From assembly GCA_900143635.1 (NCBI GenBank), contig FREY01000014.1, positions 35,073 through 99,072 of the forward strand: 64,000 nt of DNA, written 5' to 3'. Position numbers and translations under genes: made by a program. The first letter of the stretch is position 1. Every line of letters begins with the position of its first letter. Source of the stretch: Rhodobacteraceae bacterium Alg231-04 (GTDB taxonomy: Bacteria; Pseudomonadota; Alphaproteobacteria; Rhodobacterales; Rhodobacteraceae). Under the pieces are notes generated by a model, which worked only from the letters and a program-made list of their open reading frames with translations, was not told the origin of the DNA and ran no database searches. Below, piece after piece: positions 10,640 to 21,956 of this stretch.

Positions 10640-11440
10640 TCAGAACCGAAGCGCGTGATCCGGTGTCAACCTGTAGACTTCGGAGGCCAGGTTGTTATCG
10701 CGCATATGGCGTGCGATCGAACTGAAAGTTGCCGTGGCGATGGTATCGCCGTGGTCCGAAGTTGTCAGAGCGGCCGAGGCGGCAGGAGCCAGAAAACGTT
10801 TCAGTCCGCTGATCTTGATAGGCTGCGCCTGAAAGTCAGCCGCGATTCTGGACTTAATCGCATTTTGCTCTTGTGTGCCGTGTAGGCCTGCCATCAGCAC
10901 ATCCAGCGTGTGTTCGGTGCAGTTCTGGAAGCGTGTCGTGTTTGGGTTGGCCAGAACCGAGTAGGTGGGATTGTGCAGCGCGGCATAAGCACTTCCTGAC
11001 ACGACCCGGAGCAGTTTGCGCTGCAGTTGCGGGGTGGGGATGATGATGCCCGCGTCCAAAGCATGGGCGCCCCGGAAAAACTCCATAGGGCTTTCCTGCA
11101 CCAGCGCACTTCGGGTCAGATCATCTTTTTTCTGATAAAGATTATACACCCGGTATCCCTGCGCCGTTCTGCCGTCCGGCTGGCGGATACTGGAGAACAC
11201 CCAAAACGCGGTGTGCGTATAGCTGACGCCCTTTGGGAGGGATTTTGGGGGGCGCCCGGTGCGGGCTACAATTGCAATGCCAGCACCGCGCGCGGCCAGG
11301 TCCAGTTGCACCCTGTTGGAAAAACTGGCGACTTCCGCTTCGGGCAGGTGGGCTTTGCCGCCCTCGCTGCTTCCGGCCAGGGCAGGCGCGGCGTGGAGGG
11401 ATGTAACCGCGGCGATCAGGCTGAGTAACTTGCGTATCAT
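10640..11440 (-). CDS. DUF2145 family exported protein
   Basis: 266 aa with a Sec signal peptide ending ALAG (residue 23). The body fits DUF2145: FSNRVQLDLAARGAGIAIVARTG, then SYTHTAFWV with His76, then FQNCTEHTLDVL with Cys174. A His before a later N-C-(T)-E-H resembles the permuted NlpC/P60-LRAT layout, so a periplasmic papain-like enzyme is possible; that is inference from motif order, not a known activity. It lies antisense to the ribosomal genes. Its start overlaps the end of the upstream 108-aa gene by 4 bp, so the two are one operon. Confidence 0.75.
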   Translation of the reverse strand: MIRKLLSLIAAVTSLHAAPALAGSSEGGKAHLPEAEVASFSNRVQLDLAARGAGIAIVARTGRPPKSLPKGVSYTHTAFWVFSSIRQPDGRTAQGYRVYNLYQKKDDLTRSALVQESPMEFFRGAHALDAGIIIPTPQLQRKLLRVVSGSAYAALHNPTYSVLANPNTTRFQNCTEHTLDVLMAGLHGTQEQNAIKSRIAADFQAQPIKISGLKRFLAPAASAALTTSDHGDTIATATFSSIARHMRDNNLASEVYRLTPDHALRF

Positions 11441-11763
11441 TGACCTGCCTCCTGTTTCGTCGGCTGGTCCTGGCCTGAAGTGTTCTGAGTGCTGGATGTT
11501 CCATGGTCATGGGCGGGCAACCCTTCCAAAGCATTGGCGCTTACAGCCAGGCCGGTTCCCACGGCAAGTAGAGGAACGGCAATCACCGTCAGCCCGGCGG
11601 CGACGGCGCTTTCGCTACTGGCGGCGGCACCTATCACCGACTGTTCCGCTCCTTGCGCTGAATGACGGGCGCCCTGCGCTGAGTGCTGGCTGCTGGGGCC
11701 GGCGGTGGCTTGTGTGGCGGTGAAAAGGGTTATGGCAAGCAATACGCTGGATTTCCACGGCAT
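11437..11763 (-). CDS. small exported Ala/Ser-rich protein paired with DUF2145
   Basis: 108 aa from ATG 11763, which has GGAG seven bases upstream; a longer frame to 11796 has no better signal. A signal peptide ends at TQATAG. The mature region has a doubled hexapeptide (HSAQGARHSAQGA) and then one hydrophobic helix (VAAGLTVIAVPLLAVGTGLAVSANAL), followed by a Gln/Thr-rich tail. No family recognised. The ATGA overlap with the DUF2145 gene suggests the two products act together at the envelope. Confidence 0.7.
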   Translation of the reverse strand: MPWKSSVLLAITLFTATQATAGPSSQHSAQGARHSAQGAEQSVIGAAASSESAVAAGLTVIAVPLLAVGTGLAVSANALEGLPAHDHGTSSTQNTSGQDQPTKQEAGQ

Positions 11764-11776
11764 GTCGAAGCTCCTA

Positions 11777-11848
11777 TGAACAATGTTCACATACATGCTG
11801 CGATTCTATTGCTAGGTCAACAAATTCCCGAACGGCGTTCATGAACGC
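11777..11848. promoter_or_regulatory. two palindromes between divergent genes
   Basis: TGAACAATGTTCA (11777-11789) and the perfect 14-mer GCGTTCATGAACGC (11835-11848) share the half-site TGAAC/GTTCA. They lie in the 153-bp gap between the minus-strand DUF2145 pair and the plus-strand oxygenase gene. Candidate operators; the regulator is unknown. Confidence 0.4.
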
Positions 11849-11916
11849 TGATCATAATGCTGAATTTGATGGAGGTTCTGCTCGCGCCTTAGAGTGGGAT
11901 CGGTTAAGACGCTGTC

Positions 11917-12540
11917 ATGTCACAGATTGAATCACTCTTTGTAACCCGTCTCTATCGCGCGGCCTTGTCTGAACACGGGCCCAAGATCGACGCGGATGAA
12001 CTTGAAAACTCCTGCCTTGTCATCGCCGATGATGATGAGGCAGGACAGGATTGGTGCGAGGAGAACGGCTATCCCGGCTATACGTCTTACGCTTCGCTTA
12101 CCGACCTGCCATGGCGCTTCCCGATTTTTGCCGATCTGGTGAAGTCTCTGGACGAACATGTCAAAGCCTTCTGTGAGGATCTGGAATTTGATCTGGATGG
12201 CCGCGAACTGAAGCTTGAAGACCTGTGGATCAACATCCTGCCGCCCGGTGGGACGCACTCCAGCCACATCCACCCGCATTCGGTCATTTCCGGCACCACC
12301 TATGTGGCGATGCCTGAAGGGGCCTCGGCGCTGAAGCTGGAAGATCCGCGCTCGGCCCGGATGATGGCCAGCCCGGCGCGCAAGAAAGACGCCCGGCGTG
12401 AGCTGAAGCCGTTCATCTATGTGACCCCCAAGGTCAGCGATGTGCTGCTGTGGGAAAGCTGGCTGCGCCACGAGGTACCGCTGAACATGGCCGATGAGGA
12501 CGAGCGGATCTCGGTGAGCTTCAACTACGCCTGGGCCTGA
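11917..12540 (+). CDS. putative 2OG-Fe(II) oxygenase (TIGR02466-type)
   Basis: 207 aa. The double-stranded beta-helix segment reads WINILPPGGTHSSHIHPHSVISGTTYV, giving candidate iron-ligand histidines, followed by LLWESWLRHEVPLN with the distal His and ERISVSFNYAW with the Arg expected to bind 2-oxoglutarate. This pattern matches the TIGR02466 family of putative 2OG-Fe(II) oxygenases. The substrate is unknown. It is an isolated gene inside the ribosomal cluster, divergent from the DUF2145 pair. Confidence 0.8.
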   Translation: MSQIESLFVTRLYRAALSEHGPKIDADELENSCLVIADDDEAGQDWCEENGYPGYTSYASLTDLPWRFPIFADLVKSLDEHVKAFCEDLEFDLDGRELKLEDLWINILPPGGTHSSHIHPHSVISGTTYVAMPEGASALKLEDPRSARMMASPARKKDARRELKPFIYVTPKVSDVLLWESWLRHEVPLNMADEDERISVSFNYAWA

Positions 12541-12546
12541 TCCCGT

Positions 12547-13219
<673 letters not shown>

Positions 13220-13420
13220 ATGAACGCCAATGATCTGCGCGAAAAGACCGTGGACGAACTCCGCGATCTGCTCGCATCGATGAAAAAAGAGAGCTTCAAT
13301 CTCCGCTTTCAGCAAGCCACCGGTCAAATGGAAAACACTTCGGGCATCAAAGCGGCACGCCGCAACGCCGCCCGCGTGAAAACCATTCTGAACGAAAAAG
13401 CTGCTGCAGCAGCTGAATAA
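13220..13420 (+). CDS. rpmC: 50S ribosomal protein L29
   Basis: 66 aa. [41 protein letters not shown] matches the two-helix L29 family. First gene of the third ribosomal block, separated from rplP by the inserted genes. Confidence 0.96.
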   Translation: MNANDLREKTVDELRDLLASMKKESFNLRFQQATGQMENTSGIKAARRNAARVKTILNEKAAAAAE

Positions 13421-13431
13421 GGAGCGACACG

Positions 13432-13662
13432 ATGCCCAAACGCATTCTCACAGGCACCGTGACAAGCGACGCCAACGCCCAGACCGTAACCGTCTCGGTT
13501 GAACGCCGCTTCACGCACCCTGTTCTCAAGAAAACCATCCGTAAGTCCAAGAAATACCGGGCTCACGATGAACAGAACGCTTTCAAGGTCGGCGACTCCG
13601 TACGCATCATCGAATGCGCGCCGAAATCGAAAACGAAACGCTGGGAAGTTCTGACCGCTTAA
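13432..13662 (+). CDS. rpsQ: 30S ribosomal protein S17
   Basis: 76 aa. OB-fold primary 16S rRNA binder. Motifs [35 protein letters not shown] and [19 protein letters not shown] are complete. Confidence 0.97.
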   Translation: MPKRILTGTVTSDANAQTVTVSVERRFTHPVLKKTIRKSKKYRAHDEQNAFKVGDSVRIIECAPKSKTKRWEVLTA

Positions 13663-13664
13663 GA

Positions 13665-13680
13665 GAGCTCTTTTGAGCTC
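13665..13680 (+). other. short hairpin after rpsQ
   Basis: GAGCTC-TTTT-GAGCTC forms a perfect 6-bp stem two bases after the rpsQ stop. It may be an mRNA stability or processing hairpin; no T-run follows. Confidence 0.4.
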
Positions 13681-13767
13681 CCATAAGCGGCAGACTTTTC
13701 AGTTTGTCGAAACCCTGGGGACGATCTTGGCACGCATCGCCAGTTCCCACAGGTCGGGAGAAACCAC

Positions 13768-14136
13768 ATGATCCAGATGCAAACAAACCTGGATGTTGCT
13801 GACAACTCTGGCGCTCGCCGTGTTCAGTGCATCAAGGTTCTGGGTGGTTCCAAGCGTAAGTACGCATCCGTAGGTGACATCATTGTCGTCTCGGTTAAGG
13901 AAGCCATTCCGCGCGGTCGCGTTAAAAAAGGGGACGTCCGTAAGGCCGTCGTCGTTCGCACCGCCAAAGAAGTCCGCCGTGAAGATGGCACCGCGATCCG
14001 CTTTGATCGCAATGCCGCCGTCATTCTGAACACCAATAACGAGCCTGTAGGTACACGTATCTTTGGCCCGGTTGTTCGTGAATTGCGCGCGAAAAACTTC
14101 ATGAAAATCATCTCGCTTGCTCCGGAGGTGCTGTAA
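13768..14136 (+). CDS. rplN: 50S ribosomal protein L14
   Basis: 122 aa, exact family length. [50 protein letters not shown] is a textbook L14 N-terminus. L14 sits at the subunit interface. It follows rpsQ after a 105-bp spacer, longer than others in the block. Confidence 0.98.
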   Translation: MIQMQTNLDVADNSGARRVQCIKVLGGSKRKYASVGDIIVVSVKEAIPRGRVKKGDVRKAVVVRTAKEVRREDGTAIRFDRNAAVILNTNNEPVGTRIFGPVVRELRAKNFMKIISLAPEVL

Positions 14137-14138
14137 CT

Positions 14139-14450
14139 ATGGCTGCCAAACTCCGCAAAGGCGACAAGGTCGTCGTGCTGGCCGGCAAAGACAAGGGCAA
14201 AGAGGGCACCATTGCCTCCGTTGACCCCAAGGCCGGTAAAGCAGTTGTTGATGGTGTGAACATCGCCATCCGCGCAACCCGTCAGACCCAGACAGAACAG
14301 GGCGGCCGCCTTCCTAAGGCCCTGCCGATCCAGCTGTCTAACCTGGCACTGCTTGATGCAAATGGCAAAGCAACCCGTGTTGGCTTCCGTGTGGAAGGTG
14401 ACAAGAAGGTTCGCTTCGCGAAAACCACGGGGGACGTGATCGATGGCTGA
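14139..14450 (+). CDS. rplX: 50S ribosomal protein L24
   Basis: 103 aa with KOW motif [22 protein letters not shown] at the N-terminus. Early assembly protein of the 50S subunit. Two bases after rplN and overlapping rplE by 8 bp. Confidence 0.97.
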   Translation: MAAKLRKGDKVVVLAGKDKGKEGTIASVDPKAGKAVVDGVNIAIRATRQTQTEQGGRLPKALPIQLSNLALLDANGKATRVGFRVEGDKKVRFAKTTGDVIDG

Positions 14451-15000
14451 TGCAGCTTACACCCCGCGTCTGAAATCCCTTTACAAAGAGACCATCCGTG
14501 GCGCTCTGAAAGAGGAATTCAGCTACAAGAACGAAATGCAGATCCCCAAGCTGGATAAAATCGTTCTGAACATCGGCTGTGGCCGTGCCGCCGTTAAGGA
14601 CAGCAAAAAAGCGAAATCCGCTCAAGCTGACCTGACTGCGATCGCGGGCCAGAAAGCCCTGACCACTGTGGCCAAAAACTCCATCGCTGGCTTCCGCGTA
14701 CGCGAAGACATGCCGATGGGTGCGAAAGTGACCCTGCGCGGCGACCGGATGTACGAATTCCTCGACCGTCTGATCACCATCGCGATGCCCCGCATCCGCG
14801 ACTTCCGCGGTGTGAAACCCTCCTTCGACGGCCGCGGCAACTTCGCGACCGGCCTGAAAGAGCACATTGTGTTCCCGGAAATCGACTTTGATAAAGTCGA
14901 CGAAAACTGGGGCATGGACATCGTAATTGCCACTACCGCTAACACCGACGCGGAAGCGAAGAGCCTGTTGAAAGCTTTCAACATGCCCTTCAACGCGTAA
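14443..15000 (+). CDS. rplE: 50S ribosomal protein L5
   Basis: 185 aa. Binds 5S rRNA. Signature [44 protein letters not shown] and the C-terminal [17 protein letters not shown]. Eight-base overlap with rplX implies coupled translation. Confidence 0.98.
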   Translation: MADAAYTPRLKSLYKETIRGALKEEFSYKNEMQIPKLDKIVLNIGCGRAAVKDSKKAKSAQADLTAIAGQKALTTVAKNSIAGFRVREDMPMGAKVTLRGDRMYEFLDRLITIAMPRIRDFRGVKPSFDGRGNFATGLKEHIVFPEIDFDKVDENWGMDIVIATTANTDAEAKSLLKAFNMPFNA

Positions 15001-15019
15001 GAGCGGGAAAGGAACAGTC

Positions 15020-15325
15020 ATGGCTAAAAAAGCAATGATCGAACGCGAAAAGAAGCGCGAACGCCTGGTGGCTAAATTTGCCGCCAAGCGTGCCGAGCTC
15101 AAAGAAATCGCGAAAGACGAATCCAAGCCGATGGAAGAGCGTTTCAAAGCGCGCCTCCAGCTGGCTAAACTGCCGCGGAACTCCTCGGCAACCCGTCTGC
15201 ACAACCGTTGTCAGCTGACCGGCCGTCCCCACGCTTACTACCGTAAGCTGAAGGTAAGCCGGATCGCGCTGCGGGAACTGGGCTCTTCTGGCCAGATCCC
15301 CGGTATGGTGAAATCGAGCTGGTAA
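15020..15325 (+). CDS. rpsN: 30S ribosomal protein S14
   Basis: 101 aa, the long zinc-independent form: the C-terminal half has [27 protein letters not shown] rather than the CxxC pairs of the short form. 30S head protein. Confidence 0.97.
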   Translation: MAKKAMIEREKKRERLVAKFAAKRAELKEIAKDESKPMEERFKARLQLAKLPRNSSATRLHNRCQLTGRPHAYYRKLKVSRIALRELGSSGQIPGMVKSSW

Positions 15326-15338
15326 GGGAGAGAACGAT

Positions 15339-15731
15339 ATGAACGATCCTATCGGCGATATGCTCACCCGTATCCGTAACTCTCAGATGCGCGGCAAATC
15401 CACCGTCTCGACCCCAGCTTCCAAGCTGCGGGCCTGGGTGCTGGACGTGCTGGCGGACGAAGGTTACATCCGCGGTTATGAGCCGACCACCGGTGCCAAT
15501 GGCCACCCGGCGATCGAGATCAGCCTCAAGTACTACGAAGGCGAACCTGTCATCCGCGAACTGAAGCGGGTCTCCAAACCCGGTCGTCGCGTTTACATGG
15601 GCGTCAATGACATCCCGTCGGTCCGTCAGGGCCTGGGCGTGTCGATTGTCTCCACCCCTCGTGGTGTGATGTCGGACGCAAAAGCACGTGCAGCCAACGT
15701 TGGCGGCGAAGTGCTCTGCACCGTCTTCTAA
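15339..15731 (+). CDS. rpsH: 30S ribosomal protein S8
   Basis: 130 aa. Starts [16 protein letters not shown] and ends [31 protein letters not shown], both diagnostic. S8 is the translational repressor of the spc operon in E. coli; regulation here is not shown. Confidence 0.98.
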   Translation: MNDPIGDMLTRIRNSQMRGKSTVSTPASKLRAWVLDVLADEGYIRGYEPTTGANGHPAIEISLKYYEGEPVIRELKRVSKPGRRVYMGVNDIPSVRQGLGVSIVSTPRGVMSDAKARAANVGGEVLCTVF

Positions 15732-15743
15732 GGAGGTCTTTCG

Positions 15744-16277
15744 ATGTCCCGTATTGGTAAAAAGCCGGTCGATCTGCCCAGCGGTGTTTCCGCAGCAGTC
15801 TCCGGTCAGACCATTGAAGTTAAGGGCCCGAAAGGCGTCCGTACCTTCACCGCAACCGACGATGTCACCATCACCGTCGAAGACAACATTGTTAAGGTGG
15901 AACCGCGCGGCAAGTCCAAGCGCGCCCGCCAGCAGTGGGGCATGTCCCGCACCCGCGTCGCGAACCTCGTGACCGGCGTGACTTCCGGCTTCAAAAAAGA
16001 GCTGGAGATCCAGGGTGTTGGTTACCGGGCACAGATGCAGGGCAACTCCCTGAAGCTGAACCTGGGCCTGTCGCATGACGTTGACTATGTGGCGCCGGAA
16101 GGTATCACCGTCACCGCACCTAAGCAGACCGAAATCGTCGTTGAAGGCATCGACGAGCAAGTGGTCGGCCAGGTTGCTGCGGAGATCCGCGCTTGGCGTA
16201 AGCCCGAGCCCTATAAGGGCAAAGGCATTCGCTACAAGGGCGAGTTCGTCTTCCGCAAAGAAGGCAAGAAGAAGTAA
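15744..16277 (+). CDS. rplF: 50S ribosomal protein L6
   Basis: 177 aa. Two repeated L6 folds, with [15 protein letters not shown] at the start and [20 protein letters not shown] at the C-terminus. Preceded by AAGGAGG. Located near the factor-binding site of the 50S subunit. Confidence 0.98.
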   Translation: MSRIGKKPVDLPSGVSAAVSGQTIEVKGPKGVRTFTATDDVTITVEDNIVKVEPRGKSKRARQQWGMSRTRVANLVTGVTSGFKKELEIQGVGYRAQMQGNSLKLNLGLSHDVDYVAPEGITVTAPKQTEIVVEGIDEQVVGQVAAEIRAWRKPEPYKGKGIRYKGEFVFRKEGKKK

Positions 16278-16288
16278 GGACAAGCACA

Positions 16289-16648
16289 ATGGCAAACAGC
16301 AAAAGAACCCTGTTTCTGAAGCGCCGCCTGCGCGTCCGGAACAAACTTCGCAAAGTGAACGCAGGCCGTCCGCGTCTGTCCGTACACCGTTCCAACAAGA
16401 ACATCTCTGTTCAGTTGATCGACGACGTGCGTGGCGTGACTCTGGCAGCAGCGTCCACTCTGGAAAAAGATCTCGGCTTTGTTGGCAAGAACCACATCGA
16501 AGCAGCCACCAAAGTGGGTGCAGTGATCGCGGAACGTGCCAAGGCAGCAGGCGTGGAAGAAGCATACTTCGACCGCGGCGGTTTCCTCTTTCACGGCAAA
16601 GTGGCGGCTCTGGCCAACGCTGCGCGTGAAGGCGGTCTGAAGATCTAA
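16289..16648 (+). CDS. rplR: 50S ribosomal protein L18
   Basis: 119 aa. 5S rRNA binder; [26 protein letters not shown] and [27 protein letters not shown] are typical. A 118-bp spacer with two hairpins separates it from rpsE. Confidence 0.97.
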   Translation: MANSKRTLFLKRRLRVRNKLRKVNAGRPRLSVHRSNKNISVQLIDDVRGVTLAAASTLEKDLGFVGKNHIEAATKVGAVIAERAKAAGVEEAYFDRGGFLFHGKVAALANAAREGGLKI

Positions 16649-16655
16649 GACTTGC

Positions 16656-16709
16656 GGGCGGCGTTCGCGCCGCCCCGATGATCCGGGGGCCCCGTCCTTT
16701 TGGGCGGGG
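16656..16709 (+). other. two strong hairpins between rplR and rpsE
   Basis: First: GGGCGGCG-TTCG-CGCCGCCC (16656-16675), a perfect 8-bp stem with a UUCG tetraloop. Second: CCCCGTCC-TTTT-GGGCGGGG (16690-16709), 8 bp with one G-U. Neither is followed by a T-run, so they may modulate mRNA stability or translation inside the operon rather than end transcription. Confidence 0.6.
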
Positions 16710-16766
16710 TTCACCAGGATTGGACAAATTTTCGGCGCTTAGCGCCAGGATGAAAAGGAATGCCTC

Positions 16767-17336
16767 ATGGCAGAACGTGACAACCGCCGTGGCCGTGGCC
16801 GCGACCGTGACGAAACACCGGAATTCGCCGATCGCTTGGTTGCGATCAACCGCGTTTCCAAAACCGTCAAAGGCGGTAAGCGCTTTGGCTTCGCCGCTCT
16901 GGTAGTCGTTGGCGACCAGAAAGGCCGCGTCGGCTTTGGTAAAGGTAAAGCGAAAGAGGTCCCCGAGGCCATTCGTAAAGCCACCGAGCAGGCCAAGCGT
17001 CAGATGATCCGCGTACAGCTGAAAGAAGGCCGTACCCTGCATCACGACATCGAGGGCCGTCATGGCGCCGGTAAAGTGATCATGCGTACCGCACCTGAAG
17101 GTACCGGTATCATCGCAGGTGGCCCGATGCGTGCCGTTTTCGAAATGCTCGGCGTCAAAGACGTTGTTTCGAAGTCGACCGGTTCGCAGAACCCCTACAA
17201 CATGATCCGCGCCACCATCAACGGCCTGACCAAAGAGCAGAGCCCGCGTTCTGTTGCACAGCGTCGTGGTAAGAAGGTTGCTGACATCCTGCCCAAGCGG
17301 GACGAAGCACCGGCTGCCGAAGCCGCTGAAGCGTAA
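16767..17336 (+). CDS. rpsE: 30S ribosomal protein S5
   Basis: 189 aa. The double-stranded RNA-binding region ([51 protein letters not shown]) is intact, followed by the C-terminal domain [13 protein letters not shown]. It helps decoding accuracy and mRNA entry. The Ala/Glu-rich tail is a group feature. Confidence 0.98.
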   Translation: MAERDNRRGRGRDRDETPEFADRLVAINRVSKTVKGGKRFGFAALVVVGDQKGRVGFGKGKAKEVPEAIRKATEQAKRQMIRVQLKEGRTLHHDIEGRHGAGKVIMRTAPEGTGIIAGGPMRAVFEMLGVKDVVSKSTGSQNPYNMIRATINGLTKEQSPRSVAQRRGKKVADILPKRDEAPAAEAAEA

Positions 17337-17348
17337 GGAGTAAGACAC

Positions 17349-17537
17349 ATGGCAAAAACCATCGTCGTTAAGCAGGTCGGTTCTCCGATCCGCCGCCCCG
17401 CCGACCAGCGCGCTACCCTGGTTGGTCTTGGCCTCAACAAAATGCACAAAACCCGCGAACTGGAGGACACTCCTTCTATCCGCGGCATGGTCCGTAAGGT
17501 CTCGCATATGGTTGAGATCATCGAAGAGCGCGACTAA
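17349..17537 (+). CDS. rpmD: 50S ribosomal protein L30
   Basis: 62 aa. [55 protein letters not shown] matches L30. Closes the third block; a terminator follows, whereas rplO normally comes next. Confidence 0.97.
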   Translation: MAKTIVVKQVGSPIRRPADQRATLVGLGLNKMHKTRELEDTPSIRGMVRKVSHMVEIIEERD

Positions 17538-17560
17538 GCCTTCTTCGGGATTTGAATTGG

Positions 17561-17591
17561 AAAACGCCTCCGGGAAACCGGGGGCGTTTTT
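17561..17591 (+). terminator. intrinsic terminator after rpmD
   Basis: AAAACGCCTCCGGGAAACCGGGGGCGTTTTT: GC stem flanked by A and T tracts. Confidence 0.88.
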
Positions 17592-17852
17592 CGCGTTTGG
17601 CCTAGGCGAAACACCGGTCGGGCGCCACGCAACCCGCGCCAGTGGCGGACGGGCCCCTCTTTATTGCCCGGCGGGTCAGGCCGGTGAGAGATCGTTAAAA
17701 TGTAATCCAAGCCATTCCAAACCTGCATGGCGGATAGACCAATTCACCCAGTTGTTGGCGATAACATTCCCGCCTATCTCTGCCTTGTCACAACGACACA
17801 GAACAAAGCCCGCCGGGAATAGGCCCGGCCAGGACATAAAAGGATACCTCTC

Positions 17853-18062
17853 ATGGCCCACGCAATCAGCACCGCACCCGTCTTTGCCCCCTTCGCCGCG
17901 ATCCGCTCCTTTGTGGAGAACGCCCGTGAAGCACTGGCACTGCGCAACGAATACAACCGCACCTTCACCGAGCTCAGCAGCCTGACTGCACGCGAGCTGG
18001 AAGACATCGGCATTTCCCGCGGCGACATCGCAGACATCGCCCGCGTTCACGTTTACGGCTGA
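17853..18062 (+). CDS. DUF1127 domain protein
   Basis: 69 aa, in a unit of its own between terminators. The C-terminal DUF1127 core reads RTFTELSSLTARELEDIGISRGDIADIARVHVYG, with the invariant LSxRELxDIGISRxDI pattern. Members are small Arg-rich RNA-linked or stress-linked proteins in alphaproteobacteria (for example CcaF1 in Rhodobacter). The N-terminal 35 residues are variable. It sits where rplO would normally follow rpmD. Confidence 0.85.
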   Translation: MAHAISTAPVFAPFAAIRSFVENAREALALRNEYNRTFTELSSLTARELEDIGISRGDIADIARVHVYG

Positions 18063-18118
18063 ACCAGCGACTGAATACTTAGCCGGGCAACGCTCCTCCC
18101 TCGGGGCCCGGACGTCAC

Positions 18119-18145
18119 AAGCCTCCGCAATTGCGGGGGCTTTTT
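18119..18145 (+). terminator. intrinsic terminator after DUF1127 gene
   Basis: AAGCCTCCGC-AATT-GCGGGGGCTT followed by TTT. Confidence 0.87.
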
Positions 18146-18243
18146 CGTGTCTGGAGTTTTCTTCGTCACTGGCTGCGCATTTGGCCTTGGGCCCGACCGG
18201 CCTACTTGAAAGGGGCAAATGGCATCACCACCGGAGGCGGACA

Positions 18244-18663
18244 ATGGAAGAAATGGTATCGGAGTATTCACTGGCATTGATATCTTTGCTGGTCTTTGTA
18301 GTGATTGTCCTGCTGCAATCGGCACTGGTGGGGGCGGCAAAGGCCGGGGCCGGGCTGCCGCCGGGTTGCACGCCTGCGGCGGACTATGACGACCGGGTCT
18401 ACCGGCTGCATCGCAGTCACCAAAACGGTGTGGAGATCATGCCGGCCGCGGCAGTTGCATTGTTTGCCGCAATGTTGACCGGCGTTTCTGCCGGGTGGGC
18501 CAATGCCTTGATGGGGGTCTTCCTGTTGACGAGGCTGGGGTATATCCTTGTCTACGCCCGCAGCCTCGGTGCGCCGACACAGGGCTTGCGCACTTTCACC
18601 TATGTCGCCGGCTGGGCGATGCTGGTGATTCTCTGCCTGATGTCGATTTGGGCCGCGCTTTAG
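18244..18663 (+). CDS. MAPEG family membrane protein
   Basis: 139 aa from ATG 18244; the longer frame upstream lacks a Shine-Dalgarno site, while CGGAGG precedes this start. Four membrane helices. The MAPEG signature is visible: YRLHRSHQNGVEIMPAAAVALFA, then LTRLGYILVYARSLGAPTQGLRTFTYVAG. MAPEG proteins use glutathione in eicosanoid metabolism or detoxification; the bacterial substrate is not known. Confidence 0.85.
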   Translation: MEEMVSEYSLALISLLVFVVIVLLQSALVGAAKAGAGLPPGCTPAADYDDRVYRLHRSHQNGVEIMPAAAVALFAAMLTGVSAGWANALMGVFLLTRLGYILVYARSLGAPTQGLRTFTYVAGWAMLVILCLMSIWAAL

Positions 18664-18858
18664 ATCCAATTTTCCGGTGGGGTGGCGGCAGGCTCATGTT
18701 TCCGAAGGGAAACCATAGTTCCTATGCGCGCCGCGCATGGCGGCATGGCTGATCCGACATTTGTTCTATGGCGCTTCGCTTCTTAGGTAGAGGGAGACCT
18801 GAAGAGGCCGATACCAGCCGGAAAATCCGTTCCGGCGCACAGAACAAGGATAAGAATA

Positions 18859-19074
18859 ATGGCATATGTAGCCGCCACCCGCCTTCCCGGAAAATCACTC
18901 TCCGAGCATTTCTTCAGCCTGATAGAGGCCGTGAAAGACGCCCACACGCGTCGCCGCCACTACCGTCAGGCCTATGCCGAGCTGAGCGGTATGAATGGAC
19001 GGGAACTGGCTGAGTTTGGCCTGCACCGTGGCGATCTGGAAGAGATTGCCCGCCGTGAGGCCTACGGCGAATAA
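18859..19074 (+). CDS. DUF1127 domain protein
   Basis: 71 aa. Core RRHYRQAYAELSGMNGRELAEFGLHRGDLEEIARREAYGE. It follows the DUF1127 pattern but the usual DIGI is EFGL. Second DUF1127 gene in the rpmD-rplO gap. An AAGGAT/AAGAAT purine stretch precedes the start. Confidence 0.82.
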   Translation: MAYVAATRLPGKSLSEHFFSLIEAVKDAHTRRRHYRQAYAELSGMNGRELAEFGLHRGDLEEIARREAYGE

Positions 19075-19180
19075 GCCGATCCAAGTCGCAAAGAGTTTTC
19101 ACGCCTCCGGATTTCCGGCGGCGTTTTGTTTGGCGGGCTGACCAAGCAATAGGCGCACGAATGAGGGCCGCGCTTCTCCC

Positions 19181-19209
19181 TTGATAAACACCTGCTGCGG
19201 GTCTATACG
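19181..19209 (+). promoter_or_regulatory. promoter of rplO
   Basis: TTGATA (19181-19186), exactly 17 bp, TATACG (19204-19209). Predicts a start near 19216, about 90 nt before rplO. Confidence 0.6.
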
Positions 19210-19306
19210 CGCCCAGTGGCATTCCGTGCCGCAGAATCAAAAACCAAGAAACGCCGTGGTTGGCCCGAATACGCTTCGTGGGCCACATCCGGCAAGGAGA
19301 AGCGAT

Positions 19307-19777
19307 ATGAGACTCAATGAACTGCGCGACAATCCTGGCGCAACCAAAAAACGCACACGCGTTGGCCGTGGTCCGGGTTCGGGCAAAGGTAAAATGGGTG
19401 GCCGTGGTATCAAAGGTCAGAAATCCCGTTCGGGTGTAGCGATCAACGGTTACGAAGGCGGCCAGATGCCTTTGTACCAGCGTCTGCCTAAGCGCGGCTT
19501 CAACAAGCCGAACCGCAAAGCATTCGCCGTTGTGAACCTGGGCCTGATCCAGAAATTCATCGACCTCGGCAAGCTGGACGCTGCAAACGTCACCGAAGAC
19601 ACACTGATCTCTTCCGGTCTGGTGCGTCGCAAGCTGGACGGTATCCGCGTCCTGGCAAAAGGCGAAATCACCGCCAAAGCCACCATCACCGTGACCGGTG
19701 CTTCTGCCGCAGCTGTTGAAGCTGTTGCAAAGGCTGGCGGCGCGCTGACTGTGGCAACTGCAGCCGCAGCCGAGTAA
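19307..19777 (+). CDS. rplO: 50S ribosomal protein L15
   Basis: 156 aa from ATG 19307, preceded by AAGGAG; the frame extends upstream but [34 protein letters not shown] is the family start. Glycine-rich N-terminal tail, then [21 protein letters not shown]. Separate transcription unit from rpmD. Confidence 0.97.
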   Translation: MRLNELRDNPGATKKRTRVGRGPGSGKGKMGGRGIKGQKSRSGVAINGYEGGQMPLYQRLPKRGFNKPNRKAFAVVNLGLIQKFIDLGKLDAANVTEDTLISSGLVRRKLDGIRVLAKGEITAKATITVTGASAAAVEAVAKAGGALTVATAAAAE

Positions 19778-19781
19778 CGGC

Positions 19782-19810
19782 TTGTTAGCGGCGACAATGC
19801 CGCTTACATA
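19782..19810 (+). promoter_or_regulatory. possible secY promoter
   Basis: TTGTTA (19782-19787), 17 bp, TACATA (19805-19810). A strong hairpin lies just downstream, in the predicted 5' leader. Confidence 0.45.
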
Positions 19811-19829
19811 GGTCACAGTTTTCCAATAG

Positions 19830-19865
19830 ACGCCGCCCGAGCCGGAAAACGGCTCTGGGCGGCGT
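19830..19865 (+). other. long hairpin upstream of secY
   Basis: ACGCCGCCCGAGCCG-GAAAA-CGGCTC-T-GGGCGGCGT: a 15-bp stem with one bulged T, ending 24 bp before secY. It is followed by TTCGC rather than a T-run. It may terminate rplO weakly or control secY. Confidence 0.55.
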
Positions 19866-19889
19866 TTCGCAATAAGAGACCCCTTTCTT

Positions 19890-21247
<1,358 letters not shown>

Positions 21248-21251
<4 letters not shown>

Positions 21252-21889
21252 ACATTATCCTCTTGGGCCCGCCGGGTGCGGGCAAAGGTACGCAGGCCCG
21301 CCATCTGGTTGATACCCGTGGCATGGTGCAGCTCTCCACCGGAGACATGCTGCGCGATGCGATGGCTTCGGGGTCTGAGATGGGAAAGAAGGTCGCCAAG
21401 ATCATGGAGGCGGGCCAGCTCGTCACCGATGAGATTGTGATCGGCTTGATCGAAGAGCGCCTGAACGCCGAATCCGGTGCAGGTTTCATTTTCGACGGTT
21501 TCCCGCGCACATTGGCACAGGCCGATGCGCTGGCGGCACTTCTGGCCAAACTCGGTCAGAGCCTGCACACCGTGATCGAAATGCGGGTCGACGATGACGC
21601 GCTGGTTGCGCGCATCACCGGTCGCTTTACCTGCGGCTCCTGCGGTGAGGTCTACCACGATGAGACCAAGCCGGCAGCGGTTGAGGGCACCTGCGACAAA
21701 TGTGGCTCCACTGACATGAAACGCCGGGCTGACGACAACGAAGACAGCCTGCGCACCCGTCTGATGGAATATTACAAAAAGACCTCGCCGCTGATTGGCT
21801 ACTACTATGCAAAGGGCGATCTGCGTCCGGTGAACGGCCTTGCCGACATCGACGAAGTGACCGCCTCGATTGGCGCGGTTCTGAGCTGA
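21248..21889 (+). CDS. adk: adenylate kinase
   Basis: 213 aa. ATP + AMP = 2 ADP. P-loop GPPGAGKGT (residues 7-15), AMP site [11 protein letters not shown], and a zinc-type LID with C-x2-C...C-x2-C ([21 protein letters not shown]). The four Cys mark a metal-binding lid. Secy-adk pairing is common in bacteria. Confidence 0.98.
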
Positions 21890-21913
21890 ACTCTTCAGAC
21901 AGATTTAATCGGG

Positions 21914-21945
21914 AGGGGCTAGGGAGACCTGGCCCCTTTTTCTTT
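21914..21945 (+). terminator. terminator after adk
   Basis: AGGGGCTAGGGAGACCTGGCCCCTTTTTCTTTT: stem AGGGGC(T)/GGCCCCT and a T-rich tail. Confidence 0.7.
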
Positions 21946-21956
21946 TGGAAGACACA

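Noticed and set aside
11777..11848. LexA operator
   Set aside because: Spacing and orientation of GTTC/GAAC half-sites do not match GTTC-N7-GTTC.
15165..17507. 780-aa antisense frame across rpsN-rpmD
   Set aside because: Longest frame in the window but lies opposite conserved ribosomal genes and matches nothing.
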